Origin: Isoetes taiwanensis
Taxonomy: Eukaryota; Streptophyta; Lycopodiopsida; Isoetales; Isoetaceae
Length of the DNA: 64,000 nucleotides
Direction of reading: 5' to 3'
Assembly: GCA_021234155.1 (NCBI GenBank)
Contig: JAJEKV010000058.1
Location: forward strand, 7,498,992 to 7,562,991
The notes beneath the pieces were generated by a model. The model made no database searches and had not been told where the DNA came from. It saw only the letters and a program-made list of their open reading frames with translations. Made by a program: the position numbers and the translations under genes. This document shows positions 10,380-20,500 of this stretch, piece by piece (positions within the stretch are counted from its first letter, which is position 1; every line of letters begins with the position of its first letter).

Positions 10380-10963
10380 TCGGCACCACATCAACCCCAC
10401 ATTGGAACGTGGCCTGGAATGTTACATACACACTCAACTGGCTCATTGCCTCGATCTGCACATCGGCACGCCATCTCAGAATTGAGATGGGTCGCTAGAT
10501 TGGGGAGCCAGGCCAGAACAGGCTTTGTCAACGTTGCCAAGCAGGAGCCATTGAGGATGAATGTCACATCCTTCAGAGCTACCCATTGTACGATCAGATC
10601 CGAACATGTTACACTAAGCTGATTAGGCCCTGCCAACCCCTACATATAATATTGGACACGACTTCAGTATGGACATTGGCATCATATCTTCAGGAGGTCA
10701 TGGATATGTGGGATCAACTATGTCCAGCAACAATCACTTGACATGCATCTCATGATGCGTGATAATGTTCTTTATATATTTTGTACATGTGTATAGTTTC
10801 ACAACATTCTTATTGCTGCCACAGTTTTTCCCCTGAAAATCTTTTGAGGCTGGGGTTTTTTAATTCGGATAGTAATAACTCTGCTGCACTCTTTGTATTG
10901 GCTCCATAGGCCGCTGGGTCTCCATGGATGCTAAAAACTATTCTATTCTATTCTATTCTATTG
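10380..10963 (+). mobile_element. 5'-truncated RTE-like LINE, 3' end with (TTCTA)n tail
   Basis: The sequence aligns by eye with the last ~600 bp of the LINE at 34-37 kb: TGGATTGGGGAGCC versus AGATTGGGGAGCC, GCCATTGAGGATGA in both, and the GGGGGTTTTTTAAT / GGGGTTTTTTAAT block near the 3' end. The encoded tail includes the 'E-D-E-x-H' region typical of LINE C-termini. It ends in (TTCTA)4-5, whereas the other copy ends in (TTCC)n. The left boundary is approximate. Confidence 0.7.
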
Positions 10964-13031
10964 ACGTTCCATCTTTTGCAACAGTAATGAATTCTCTGTT
11001 CTAATAAAAGGTAACGAATGTGCTAGATACATAATAGATTGCAAATATACCACTAATTTGTAGAATCATAGAGTGGCAATGTCCATTTAGTCATATGATG
11101 TGTTGTCATCTTTACATGGCACTCTTATAAGTGGAAGTCCATAATATATGTTTTAGGTACATGAGGATATGAATCCCCTAATTCCACTAATTATATTGAA
11201 AGCTCATATAAGCGCATGCCTTCCTTATGTTAATGCAGGGCACACGCCTGCAAAGACCTATATCCATGCACCTGCAATAACCTGTAACCCATCAAAATTT
11301 GTGTAATGAACAATTGCAAGCTTTATATGACCATAATGGTATGAGTGGTTAATATGCATATGATCGGTGATCATGCATGTATGTTTTATTTGTACAAGAA
11401 ATTTATCGTGGCGGCCTTGGCCGCCGCGAACATTTCTTTAGTTCAAACCCATGCAATTGAACCCGCTATTAAAGTCCAACAATTGACAATGCAATGCTTG
11501 ATTAAAAAATGAAAGCCAAGTCCACAAGGGAACGCGTTCATCGTTTAAACAAAGAAAGTTAGAAGCAAATAACAATAGATCCAACTAGCGATCGACTAGC
11601 TACAGTTTATGGTTTTGCCAAAGAGTTCCATTTGAGCCCTTAATTAAAGGGTTTAGTGCCTCATAAAAGTGACTTGAGAAAATAATAAATTTATCAACGT
11701 TTATTAACACTTGTTATGCCACACACACATTTTTTAAGGGTTACAAACAATAAGAATGATTCTCTATACAACTGCAAATGAGTCTTGAGGATTATGAACA
11801 ATAAGAATGAATCTTTGTACAGCTGCAAACGAAGCTTTATACAACTGCAAACCTCCAATGCAAGGAGTATAGAACTCTAAAAGTTAGAACGTAGTCGGCT
11901 TGATGGGCTTAAAACCCAAATACGCTTACATTTGAGTCAAAGCCCATCATGTTGCATATAAGGATGAGCTAAATTGCATTGTTGTTTGAACAAACATATG
12001 AGCTTGATCATATTTCCATATCCATATATGTCACCTTCCAGAATGTGCCATCAAAATTTAGAGTTTAGAGTAGACAAAAGGAGCAAAAGAGAGAGAATGG
12101 CATCGCCTATTGCATGCATATAATCTCTACAACTTTTTCTTTCTAAATTTAGATAGCTATATAAATAAACTCAACTAACAGTCCTCAATTCAGAGTAGTT
12201 CATATTCAGGAAGGCTTCATCTCTAATCTGATTGTGCAAATGGATTTTCCAGTAAACAACAAGTTCAATCATATTGAAATAAAGCATAGGGTGAGGATAT
12301 ATGGTTGAATAACTCATCTACAAAGACACTTCCTTGCTGGCTCACAAGACAGAATAAAACTTTGAGCACATAAAGGCCATTTGTACCATGTCATGCAAAC
12401 CATTCCTGTTGTTTTCGAGGCTGGCCCCTGATCATTTTGGCATAGCATCACCTAAGAAGTAGGATACTGTCGCATAGAAGAATATGGCAAAATCTCTAGA
12501 AGACTATGGCATAGTCTGGAGTAGCCTATGATATTTTTTCAAATCATCTGGACTGCATCTAAGCATTGAGCTGAGCAAGTATGAACCCCAAATCATAAAT
12601 AGCCATATCTGTTGGCTTTCTATGCCCAACCATTTCATTACGATTTAATCACGAACTTAGCTGGTCTAGGTAAGATTAATGCAAAAAAACAGAAACGAAA
12701 GTCAAGAGGAAGAGACTTATCTTGAAGGAGGTGCAAAACGAAAATGCACTGCATCTACCCAAGCTTATGGATCCAAGTCTAACGCAATCGGTTCAAGCTT
12801 CATTTGGAAGCTCTTCATCACAAAGCAAATGCTCTTAAATGAAATATGACACCACTCTCTACTCCAAGAAGCCTCCATCCATAGTCCATCCCACCTTAAC
12901 CTACTGGACCTATGAATTACCATTGATCTAAAAGCCAAATGCTTGAAAATTTTTCATCTGTATTTCTGCTGGAAGAGCAGTACAGATTTCCTAAATCAAG
13001 GCGGATCATCCCAAAGTTTGGAGGAAGATCA
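10964..13031. other. No gene recognised; contains one GC-rich palindrome
   Basis: AT-rich sequence without a convincing frame. The only structured piece is the palindrome listed separately at 11392-11438. Part of the right end may be 3' untranslated sequence of the AOX relic that follows on the minus strand. Confidence 0.5.
11392..11438. repeat. GC-rich palindrome P, copy 1
   Basis: GGCGGCC-TT-GGCCGCC flanked by AAGAAATTTATC on the left and ATTTCTT on the right, i.e. a nested inverted repeat. The reverse complement of essentially the same 46 bp occurs at 42649-42695, with 4-5 differences. Confidence 0.7.
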
Positions 13032-13825
13032 TCAGTGGTAGCCTAAGGGAGCAGGAGCTTCCTTGCCTTCCATGGCAATGAATGTCCTGCACAATAAACA
13101 TCATCCAATTGAGTACAAAAATCATTTGAATATTGCAAAGTAAAACAAAAGTACAGAAGTTCTTGACTCGAATTTCATCTAAAAACTTCTGAAAGTTCTT
13201 GCCTCGGATTCTCACATTCCTAAAATTCTAAGCAGCCTATTAATTTGTAATTTCAGCACGTGAATGTGGAGTTCAGACTCTAAATCTAAATCTTTAGCAA
13301 ATTATAAACCAATACTACTAAAAAATTGTGCAAATCAATTCTAGAATTAATACAAAAACAACTTTCATGGCTTACCGAGGCAAAATGGTTCACATCACGA
13401 TGGTGGGCTTCATCAGCTCGAACAACCATAACTACATCCCAAAGGGTAGCATCTGCTGGCAACCTCCAATAATCAATGGCTATGGCGGGAGCAGGAACAT
13501 TAGAGATGCTACCATATCAATCTGCTTCAAAAACTGGGTATATGAATAAATTGCCTCTTCTTCCAGGCACCCAACAACACGGTGTGCAAGGCGAGGAGAC
13601 AGCAAATATAGAAGGAAATATGCATTGAAGAATACTCCCTGCACTGTAAATGCCAAATTCCTCTCATACCATTTTGGCTGGGCTACTTCCATAAATGTCA
13701 TAGATGCATCCTCTCATTTGCTGCTTCTTCCAATAGTGCTCTTATCGATCCACCGGAATGCTCAAATTTTCTTAAAGATTTGCAGTGCAAAAGCATCCCC
13801 CCAACGATCCCTGGCACCGCTGCAA
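13032..13825 (-). pseudogene. AOX: Alternative oxidase (AOX) pseudogene, last two exons
   Basis: On the minus strand 13819/13825-13376 encodes the AOX catalytic core: [16 protein letters not shown], then [80 protein letters not shown]. The di-iron ligands of the family (E and H of ERMH, E of the LEEEA segment, E and H of ADEAHH) are still readable. A GT donor follows at 13375-13371. After a ~285-bp intron an AG acceptor at 13088-13087 leads to the last exon (13086-13032), ending in a GYH-stop. It is broken by a 1-base deletion after ERMHL (creating TGA), another 1-base deletion after LKQID, and about 5 bp missing in the last exon (55 bp instead of 60). One motif Trp is Ser. AOX is the cyanide-insensitive ubiquinol oxidase of the inner mitochondrial membrane. 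Retained introns mean this was a gene copy, not a retrocopy. Upstream exons were not found. Confidence 0.9.
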
Positions 13826-14605
13826 GTTAAAAAGGATAGTTAGATCTTCAAAAATGCGTTCAGAACGAATCAAGTATTGCAAGGGAAAAGTCCTACTAAG
13901 ATAGAGCAGAAACTTGGTCCAGAAGCGATCATTCAGTCTCAGAATAAGTTAGGCTATATTTTACAACATTCCATTTGCAAAAATTTGAGCCAGAAACCCA
14001 AATTCGAAGTGCCCTTTTTGGATCCTCTATAACTAATCTTGGTTTTGCTTAAATAGAGCAAAATTGGTGTTGAGCATGTTTCATGATGTTGACTTGTAAG
14101 AAGAGGTGCCAAGCTCGTCTATGAGTTCAGAGTGCAAAAATTTATCTGATGAAGAAAGTACTAAATTAACCCAGCAGAAACAATCTAAATCTCTCACCTT
14201 GTTATAGGTGACCAAACCAAGCGGCCAGAGACTTTATCGCCACCCAAAATATCAGAACATGGATCAGAGTCAACACAAAGGTTTCAGAATCAGCACCAAG
14301 GGTTTCACAAAATGCCCGCAGGGAATTTCAGACAGCACCGAACTCCTAGACCTAAAAGTAGGATGTGGCAGGGCAGATGCGAGAAACAGAGCTGAAAAAA
14401 TACCACAAATCTAGGCTTGGAAAAAAGGCTGCCGCCAGGTGGATCAGCAAGCTAGGAATACAGAATAACAGGGAAATAGGGAAGCTCCGACCACCATAAC
14501 CATTGCGTTAGATGTAAAGTGCAAAAACTGCACTGGAAGCTCGATTTGAGCTGAAGGCCGATGTGAGCTTGTCGTCAAATAAAACTTCAGGGGCACATAG
14601 GTTTC
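13826..14605. other. Flank between the AOX relic and the LTR element, nothing assigned
   Basis: This would be the intron/upstream side of the AOX relic. No exon of AOX (mitochondrial presequence, RRYGCRAMMLETV region) could be read here. A 68-residue plus-strand frame at 14208-14414 has Gln/His-rich text of no clear family. Confidence 0.4.
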
Positions 14606-14610
14606 TTTAG
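14606..14610. repeat. Target-site duplication (left) TTTAG
   Basis: The five bases TTTAG directly precede the 5' LTR and recur at 25038-25042 directly after the 3' LTR, as expected for integrase-mediated insertion. Confidence 0.95.
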
Positions 14611-16173
14611 TGTGACGTTCCAGCATAACATACGGTATGAATACGTATATTATACTGACACGTCACTAGTACATGTCGACTCAGACGACATGTACACGAC
14701 GACCGTAAAGGGTAGTACCCTAGGGTACGACCTTGTGAACCATTATATTGCACATGTTAAAGCAACATGTGAATATAATCCCTTTTTGCCACGTGGCAAT
14801 GACCCATTGACCAAAAGGGACCAGCCCTAAATTCGTGGGGATAAAAGGGGCATAAACCCTAAAAGGGAAACCCTTTCAGTTCTCAGCCCCTGAGTCTCGG
14901 ATTGGAGCAGCAGAGGATGTATTTCCGCCTGAATGGGAGCATAGAAGTCGGATCTCCCAGGTTGCAGCTCGATCCAAGATCAGCAAACCCGAGATCAGCA
15001 GCTTGGACGCTTTCAGAGGAGTGGGAGCCAGCCAAGTTGCGGGTGGGTGGTTGATTCAATAGGTAGATCCGAGTTATCAGGCCTCTTTCAGTAGGTTTAG
15101 CATCCATTCTTAGGCGACCCCTACAGCCTAAGAATGATAGACACTAACAAAGGAACCTAACCATGTATGATTAGGTAGATTAGAATAGATGTATTCTATT
15201 ATTTTCAGTTCTGTTGTGATGATGTTTTGACATTCTATGCGCCACTCTTGTGTATTGGGAAGGGGGGTAGAGACCCAGAGCCCAAGTAGTTGTATGATCC
15301 TAGTTTTAGCCCATTAATTCCCAATTAATGCGGCCCGTGCATAAGAGCCCGCCTGGCTGTGGGTGGCGGAGCTAGACCGGCTGACAAGGGAGGGCTTGTC
15401 TAATCACGGTTGATCCCGCTGGTGCGTAACGACGGCCGGGGAACGCTGTGAGCTAGGCCTAATACCCTGGCACTGCGTGAGGGCAGGGTATGGGCTCGAC
15501 ACTCGTGGGGTGATGCGTCATCTTTCAGTGAGTTCAAGTCGTATACGAGCAGTGGCTCTCTAGCTCGCCCGTGATTAGCATGAACCTTCTGGAGGAGAGT
15601 GATCTCCTCCTGCCTCATCGGGACTAGGGAGATGCAACCCAGTAGTAGTAGCCCCTCTGGCTATTCACCAAAGCCAGCTACGGTGGGGCTCCAATACTTT
15701 TCAGCCTATATCGCAAAGTATGCGGGGGAGGGGCGGATGGAGTGGACTACCCAACGACCATGTTCCTATGCCCAAATCCATTTGCCATGAATTACATGCG
15801 CATTGCTATCCGGAGACCCCAAGCCGTCGGTCTTTCCCCATGAGTCCCGAGCACGGGTAGGATTTCCCCATGTTATGTTGATGTGCTGATGTGTTGTTGC
15901 AGCTACTGTGATATGGTGGACCACCCTTCGAGGTGGGTATGTTATTGTTGATTGATGTCATGTGCTCATGTTTTGTTTACGCTTCCGCAGCTAGGTCGAT
16001 CCCGAGGGAGACGGGATGAATGACACGTCCATTCTTCCCCGTCGGGTTCTTGGCCACCATCAAGGGCCCGATGTTAGGTGGACGGCCTCATGTCAACGAG
16101 CAGGTGCTGGTTTGAGGGATGATCTCCAGTTTGTATACGATCGGGGCATCGTATATGAGCTGGGGCCGTCACA
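14611..16173 (+). repeat. 5' LTR of the LARD-like element
   Basis: It is 1563 bp long. It contains a perfect 10-bp inverted repeat GTACATGTCG/CGACATGTAC (14669-14678 and 14686-14695) and a perfect 12-bp G-box palindrome TGCCACGTGGCA (14787-14798). A possible core promoter lies at GGATAAAAGGGGC (about 14839). A hairpin CATTCTTAGG...CCTAAGAATG lies near 15105-15135. The small frames inside both LTRs have no known domain. Confidence 0.93.
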
Positions 16174-16174
16174 A

Positions 16175-16192
16175 TGGTATCAGAGCTCTGAT
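16175..16192 (+). other. Primer binding site, initiator tRNA-Met type
   Basis: TGGTATCAGAGC begins 2 bases after the 5' LTR end. It is the standard plant retrotransposon primer site complementary to the 3' end of initiator tRNA-Met. Confidence 0.9.
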
Positions 16193-16434
16193 CTTGGCAG
16201 ACCAGGATCGAGCACTGACCGAAACCCTATAGGAACTAACTCATCTAGACATTCAGTCTTGGAGGTAAAAGCCCAAGCACAAACCTCGAGTAGCGGGAAA
16301 AAAAAATTTTCTCCCGGGGTAGAGTTAGTAATTATCTAGGATTAGGATAATTAGACAACATAGGTAAGATAGAACAAACTGACGAAAAGCACTTAAAGAG
16401 AGCCTACTAAATTTCAAGCACTTTCGGCCAATGC

Positions 16435-17528
16435 CTCCAAGAGTGCGCCAGGAGCATGTTAGGTTCAAACCTAAGGGGTCTCTCGCGCACTCTTAGAGTA
16501 GTCACCCCATATGAACCCTAGAACTTGGCCTTAGGAACTCCAAATGGTAAAATAAAAGATGAAATCCCAATCAAAAAGCTCGAAATAGCTAGAATTAAAC
16601 ATCGAAAAACATTAAGTACAAGTCACTTTTGGAACAATGCCTCCAAGAGTGCGCCAGAGTATAGTTAGGTCCCGACCTAACCCCCTCCTCGCGCACTCTT
16701 AGAGTCGTCCCTAAAAGTGACCTCAAAAATTGATTATAAATTACTCAAAGGGTAAAAGTAATAATAGAATCTTGCTTAAAATGCTTGAATTAGTGGGTAA
16801 CGACATGTAAATTGTGTAAATTGGATGTGTTGGAGCAGAGAGGGCCAACGACTCCAAGAGTGCGCCAGAGCATAGTTAGGTCCCGACCTAACCCCCTCCT
16901 CGCGCACTCTTAGAGGCGTTCGAAGAAACAGGACCAAACAAGACCCCAATTTCATCCAAGAGGGAGGATTTCATCAACAAACCAAGAAATTAAGCAAGGC
17001 AGAGATGGAGGTCGTGCAACACTTTGAAGACCCATTGGCGTGCACGCTCCACGCAAAAGACACCGAAAGACATGAGACTGGCGAAGTACATCAAGAGGAC
17101 AGATAAATAGAACACAAGCTGCTTTTTGTAACCGACAGGCTTATATGTAGTGTATGAAAATTTTGAATAATAAAGATATATAGTCGTTTAAAAATGTGTA
17201 TTTCATTAGGTACAGTATTAGATCTGGAGCAAATGCGACATTTTGGCCAACACCTCCAAGAGTGCGCCAGAGCATAGTTAGGTCCCAACCTAACCCCCTC
17301 CTCGCGCACTCTTAGAGTCATCCAGCCAACTGGGGCCTTGATTAGCCCTACTTGCTCCAAACGTAGTAAATAAACAAAGAAACTTGCATTTAGGAAAAAA
17401 ATTAATAGAAATTTACCCCTTCCAGCTGATTCTTGGCATCCATTAGGCAGAGATAGGCCAATACCTCCAAGAGTGCGCCAGAGGACACTTAGGTCCCAAC
17501 CTAACACCCCCCTCGCACACTCTTAGAG
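16435..17528 (+). repeat. Five dispersed 64-bp hairpin units in the LARD leader
   Basis: Units lie at 16435-16498, 16641-16704, 16852-16915, 17254-17317 and 17465-17528. Each is exactly 64 bp. Each starts CTCCAAGAGTGCGC and ends with its near-perfect reverse complement GCGCACTCTTAGAG (13 of 14 pairs; unit 5 has GCACAC). Inside lies a second inverted repeat, TTAGGTC-CC-GACCTAA in units 2 and 3. Unit 1 has TTAGGTT-CA-AACCTAA, a paired change that keeps the stem; units 4 and 5 have one unpaired change. Start-to-start distances are 206, 211, 402 and 211 bp, i.e. about one or two steps of 200-210 bp. Spacers are largely unrelated except for a few flanking bases (GGCCAA before, CGTCC-like after). 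Confidence 0.9.
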
Positions 17529-20500
17529 GCGTCCGATTTTTCAAACCCCATAACTTGAGCTACAGAGCTCCAAATTGCCTGAAATTTGTTGCAATAGGAC
17601 CGTTAGACAGCCTAGAATCCATTTATGACCTCAAATTAGGCTAGAAATGTCAAACCCTAGCTCAAAACGACCAAAATTGCTTAAACCCTTGAATTGTTTT
17701 TCCAAACTGTGGTTTGTTCGTAAATAGAAGCATACCCCATTAGTACCTCACAGGTATTGCTCTCGGCTCAAAGCTGATGCCTTACTCCAAGGTAGAGGTG
17801 CCCAAGAACACCCCTTTGTTATAGTCATCTAAACCTCAGCATAGAAACCGAAGTCCAACTGTTGGTACATCACCTCTGCTCATGCCAAAAGCATAAACAT
17901 TGACCTAATTTTGTGTCCTTCTAATAGAGTTTGACCTATACAGCCGCCACATTCACACTCCCTATTGCCAGGATACCTAGAAAGGAGCTAGAGTCTAGAG
18001 CTGCCCAAGTCACTCCGTGTGTAGAGACTGGACTCCCCCAAACCAACTTTGATAGGACCTTAGAGTATGCCTCAAACATCATGGAGGTTTGCAAAACAAC
18101 CCTCACGTCATACCATACCACACGTCCTAATGTCCATAGACTTGGAGATTATAGACATGTCTCGATGTCTGCCGCCGAGCCATCTTGCTTGCTTATAGAG
18201 CCCAAAATGTTGTAGGAGAGCCCTTCAAGTGGACCCTTAGACTCTAGAATATCTGGCGTTGCTTTGAGGTACTGAGGGAGAGCCACGTAAAGAGCTAGAG
18301 GCGCAACTTCTTGAAGACATCAAGGTCCCAGCCGATGTACAGATAGATAAGGAGAGGAGACCGAAAAGGCAGACCCAAGAGAGGAAAGCACAACGACAAA
18401 CACCTCAACTGACAAACGAGTAGAACAGACACCATAGGCCTATCATCAATCTTCATCAAATGGGAAGAATAATTGGTAACCAACGGCATCAAGAATCTTC
18501 TAGATGTCAACCTCCGGCTACCACGCCCATGAGCTCACATCGGAAAGAGGATCTCGACGCCTTCACCATTTCGACGACATGAGTTTCAAATGGAAGAATG
18601 CAAGGCAAAGCAAAATACATGTGCGGGGAAGACGTTAGAAAAAGCAATGCCACATTAGCATCACGAGCTAGGGCCGAGGGCATAATCTTCCATCGAGGAG
18701 AGAAGTCATGGCGACCACACAGAGCCGCGATAGAAACCGGAGGGAAGACAACCACGACCTTGCAGTCCGGCAGAGCTCGCTTAATGTGTCATGCAACGTC
18801 AACAAAAGGAGCAACCAAGCTAGGCAACCACAAAGCACCTAAGGCTGACTTCGGACGAAGCTTTCCAAACTCCCTTGCACCCAGCCAGGAGAACTTTCAT
18901 CGGTTCCAAAAGGTAGGAGACCATGAGGGGAGGAGACGATATCGTGGAACATCTCCGACTTGAAGGCCTATATCAGCATTAGGGGCAAGATCAAGGAGGA
19001 GAATATTCTGCTCAAACAAGAATTCCGGACCCAGAAACACCTAGAAAGCAAAGGAAGGACGACTTTACTACGTCAACCAAGGAGTGCGAGACTCGAATGG
19101 ATAGGATCCAAGGGACGGAGGAGACGACCTAGCCAGCAGGTACAAATCACGCAAAGGCAACCAGAAGAAGCTAGGGTAGGTGCAATGGAGATGACCACAC
19201 TTCCGAGCACAGGAGAGGCACCTCGGAATGAAGCAAAGCCCAATCAACAGGGGTGCACTCAGAAATTCAACCTACGGAGGAATGACAATGCCTGCCTACC
19301 GACCACGATCACAGAGCTTCGAAGACATTCAAGAACGCCCGACTGCAACAGCCAGGTGATCAACCGATCAATGGCACCGCACATCGGCAACCTTGCAATG
19401 ACACACTGCATATAGGGACGTTGAGCGGTCACCGCATTTCCTTACGACGCACATACACATTAAGGAGGAGCATCATTTTCAAGGGATCACATCAACGAAC
19501 ACTCTTCGCAATTTGGGGTGACGAGCTCGGATCAGACATGAAGCTCAACAATAGTAGCAGCATCTCAAGGAATCCCGGAGTCAACCAGAACGAAGAAGAT
19601 GCAGCAAAACCGAAGGATCAAACACGATAGGAGGAGGAGAAACCCTAAAGGAGTATAAACATTTAAGTAGATCTTCGTAGTTGTTTTGAAAAAGTGGATG
19701 AATTAAAATCCCAATGTAAATGCGTATATGTCTATTGTATTATCTCGTGTGTTCACATATATAGTGGAGAAACACGAGTTTAGAGTTATGTCTACGGATT
19801 TAGCGCTTAGAATCAGGAAGCTCCTTCACTTCGACTACCAAAGGAGGAAGCAAGGAAGCACAACTATAGTCCAAGATCAAAATGGAAGAGCAAGTACGAA
19901 GGAGGAACGACCCGACATCAACGAGCCAACTAAGAAGGCAACATCTCGACAACCATAATTCCACCTTGTGGTAATATAGGGTGATGCGCTATGACACGTG
20001 TATTAGATGGAGATGCACTTACGAAAGGCACTACGACGAGGAGATATGCCTTCAACAACTAAGTGATGGCTTCGTCAGGTACTCCTACCAGTAATTAGAA
20101 GAGAAGAAGCCGATCATATCTCCGACATCTGGCACGTCAAACGCCCAAGATAGAAGCATTCGACACCTGAATGACAAGAGTATATCTAAGGCAGGTACTT
20201 CTTCAACTCAAGGGTCAAGCTGCGCAGATATAAGGATCCATCATCCCGACAATATAGCCAGCAGGGAGGAGAGCCATGAAGCTTTACTTGACAGAGAGAC
20301 CGACATGCATGGAGGGACAAAGGTCAGGAACTGAAAGCTGGAGATGTGCTAGCAACCGACTTCTTCCACGAGCTCCCTAGAGGCAATAGGAGGATCAAAA
20401 CTGACGGGCACAATCAAAACCACCGGAGGGTACCTCAAGACAAGAAGACGGCATAGCACCGAGGAACGCGGACAACGCCCAAGCCGTGTGATCGAGGGGA

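Noticed and set aside
14208-14620. Gag or zinc-knuckle remnant
   Set aside because: Gln/His-rich text and a CxxC pair occur, but the spacing does not fit CX2CX4HX4C and no second motif supports it.
14612-14830. 72-residue frame present identically in both LTRs (also 23471-23689)
   Set aside because: Conserved only because the LTRs are copies; no domain and it overlaps promoter-type sequence.
16435-17528. CRISPR-like array (identical-length repeats with spacers)
   Set aside because: Repeats are 64-bp hairpins with ~140-340-bp spacers inside a eukaryotic LTR element; no cas genes, wrong organism and wrong spacing.
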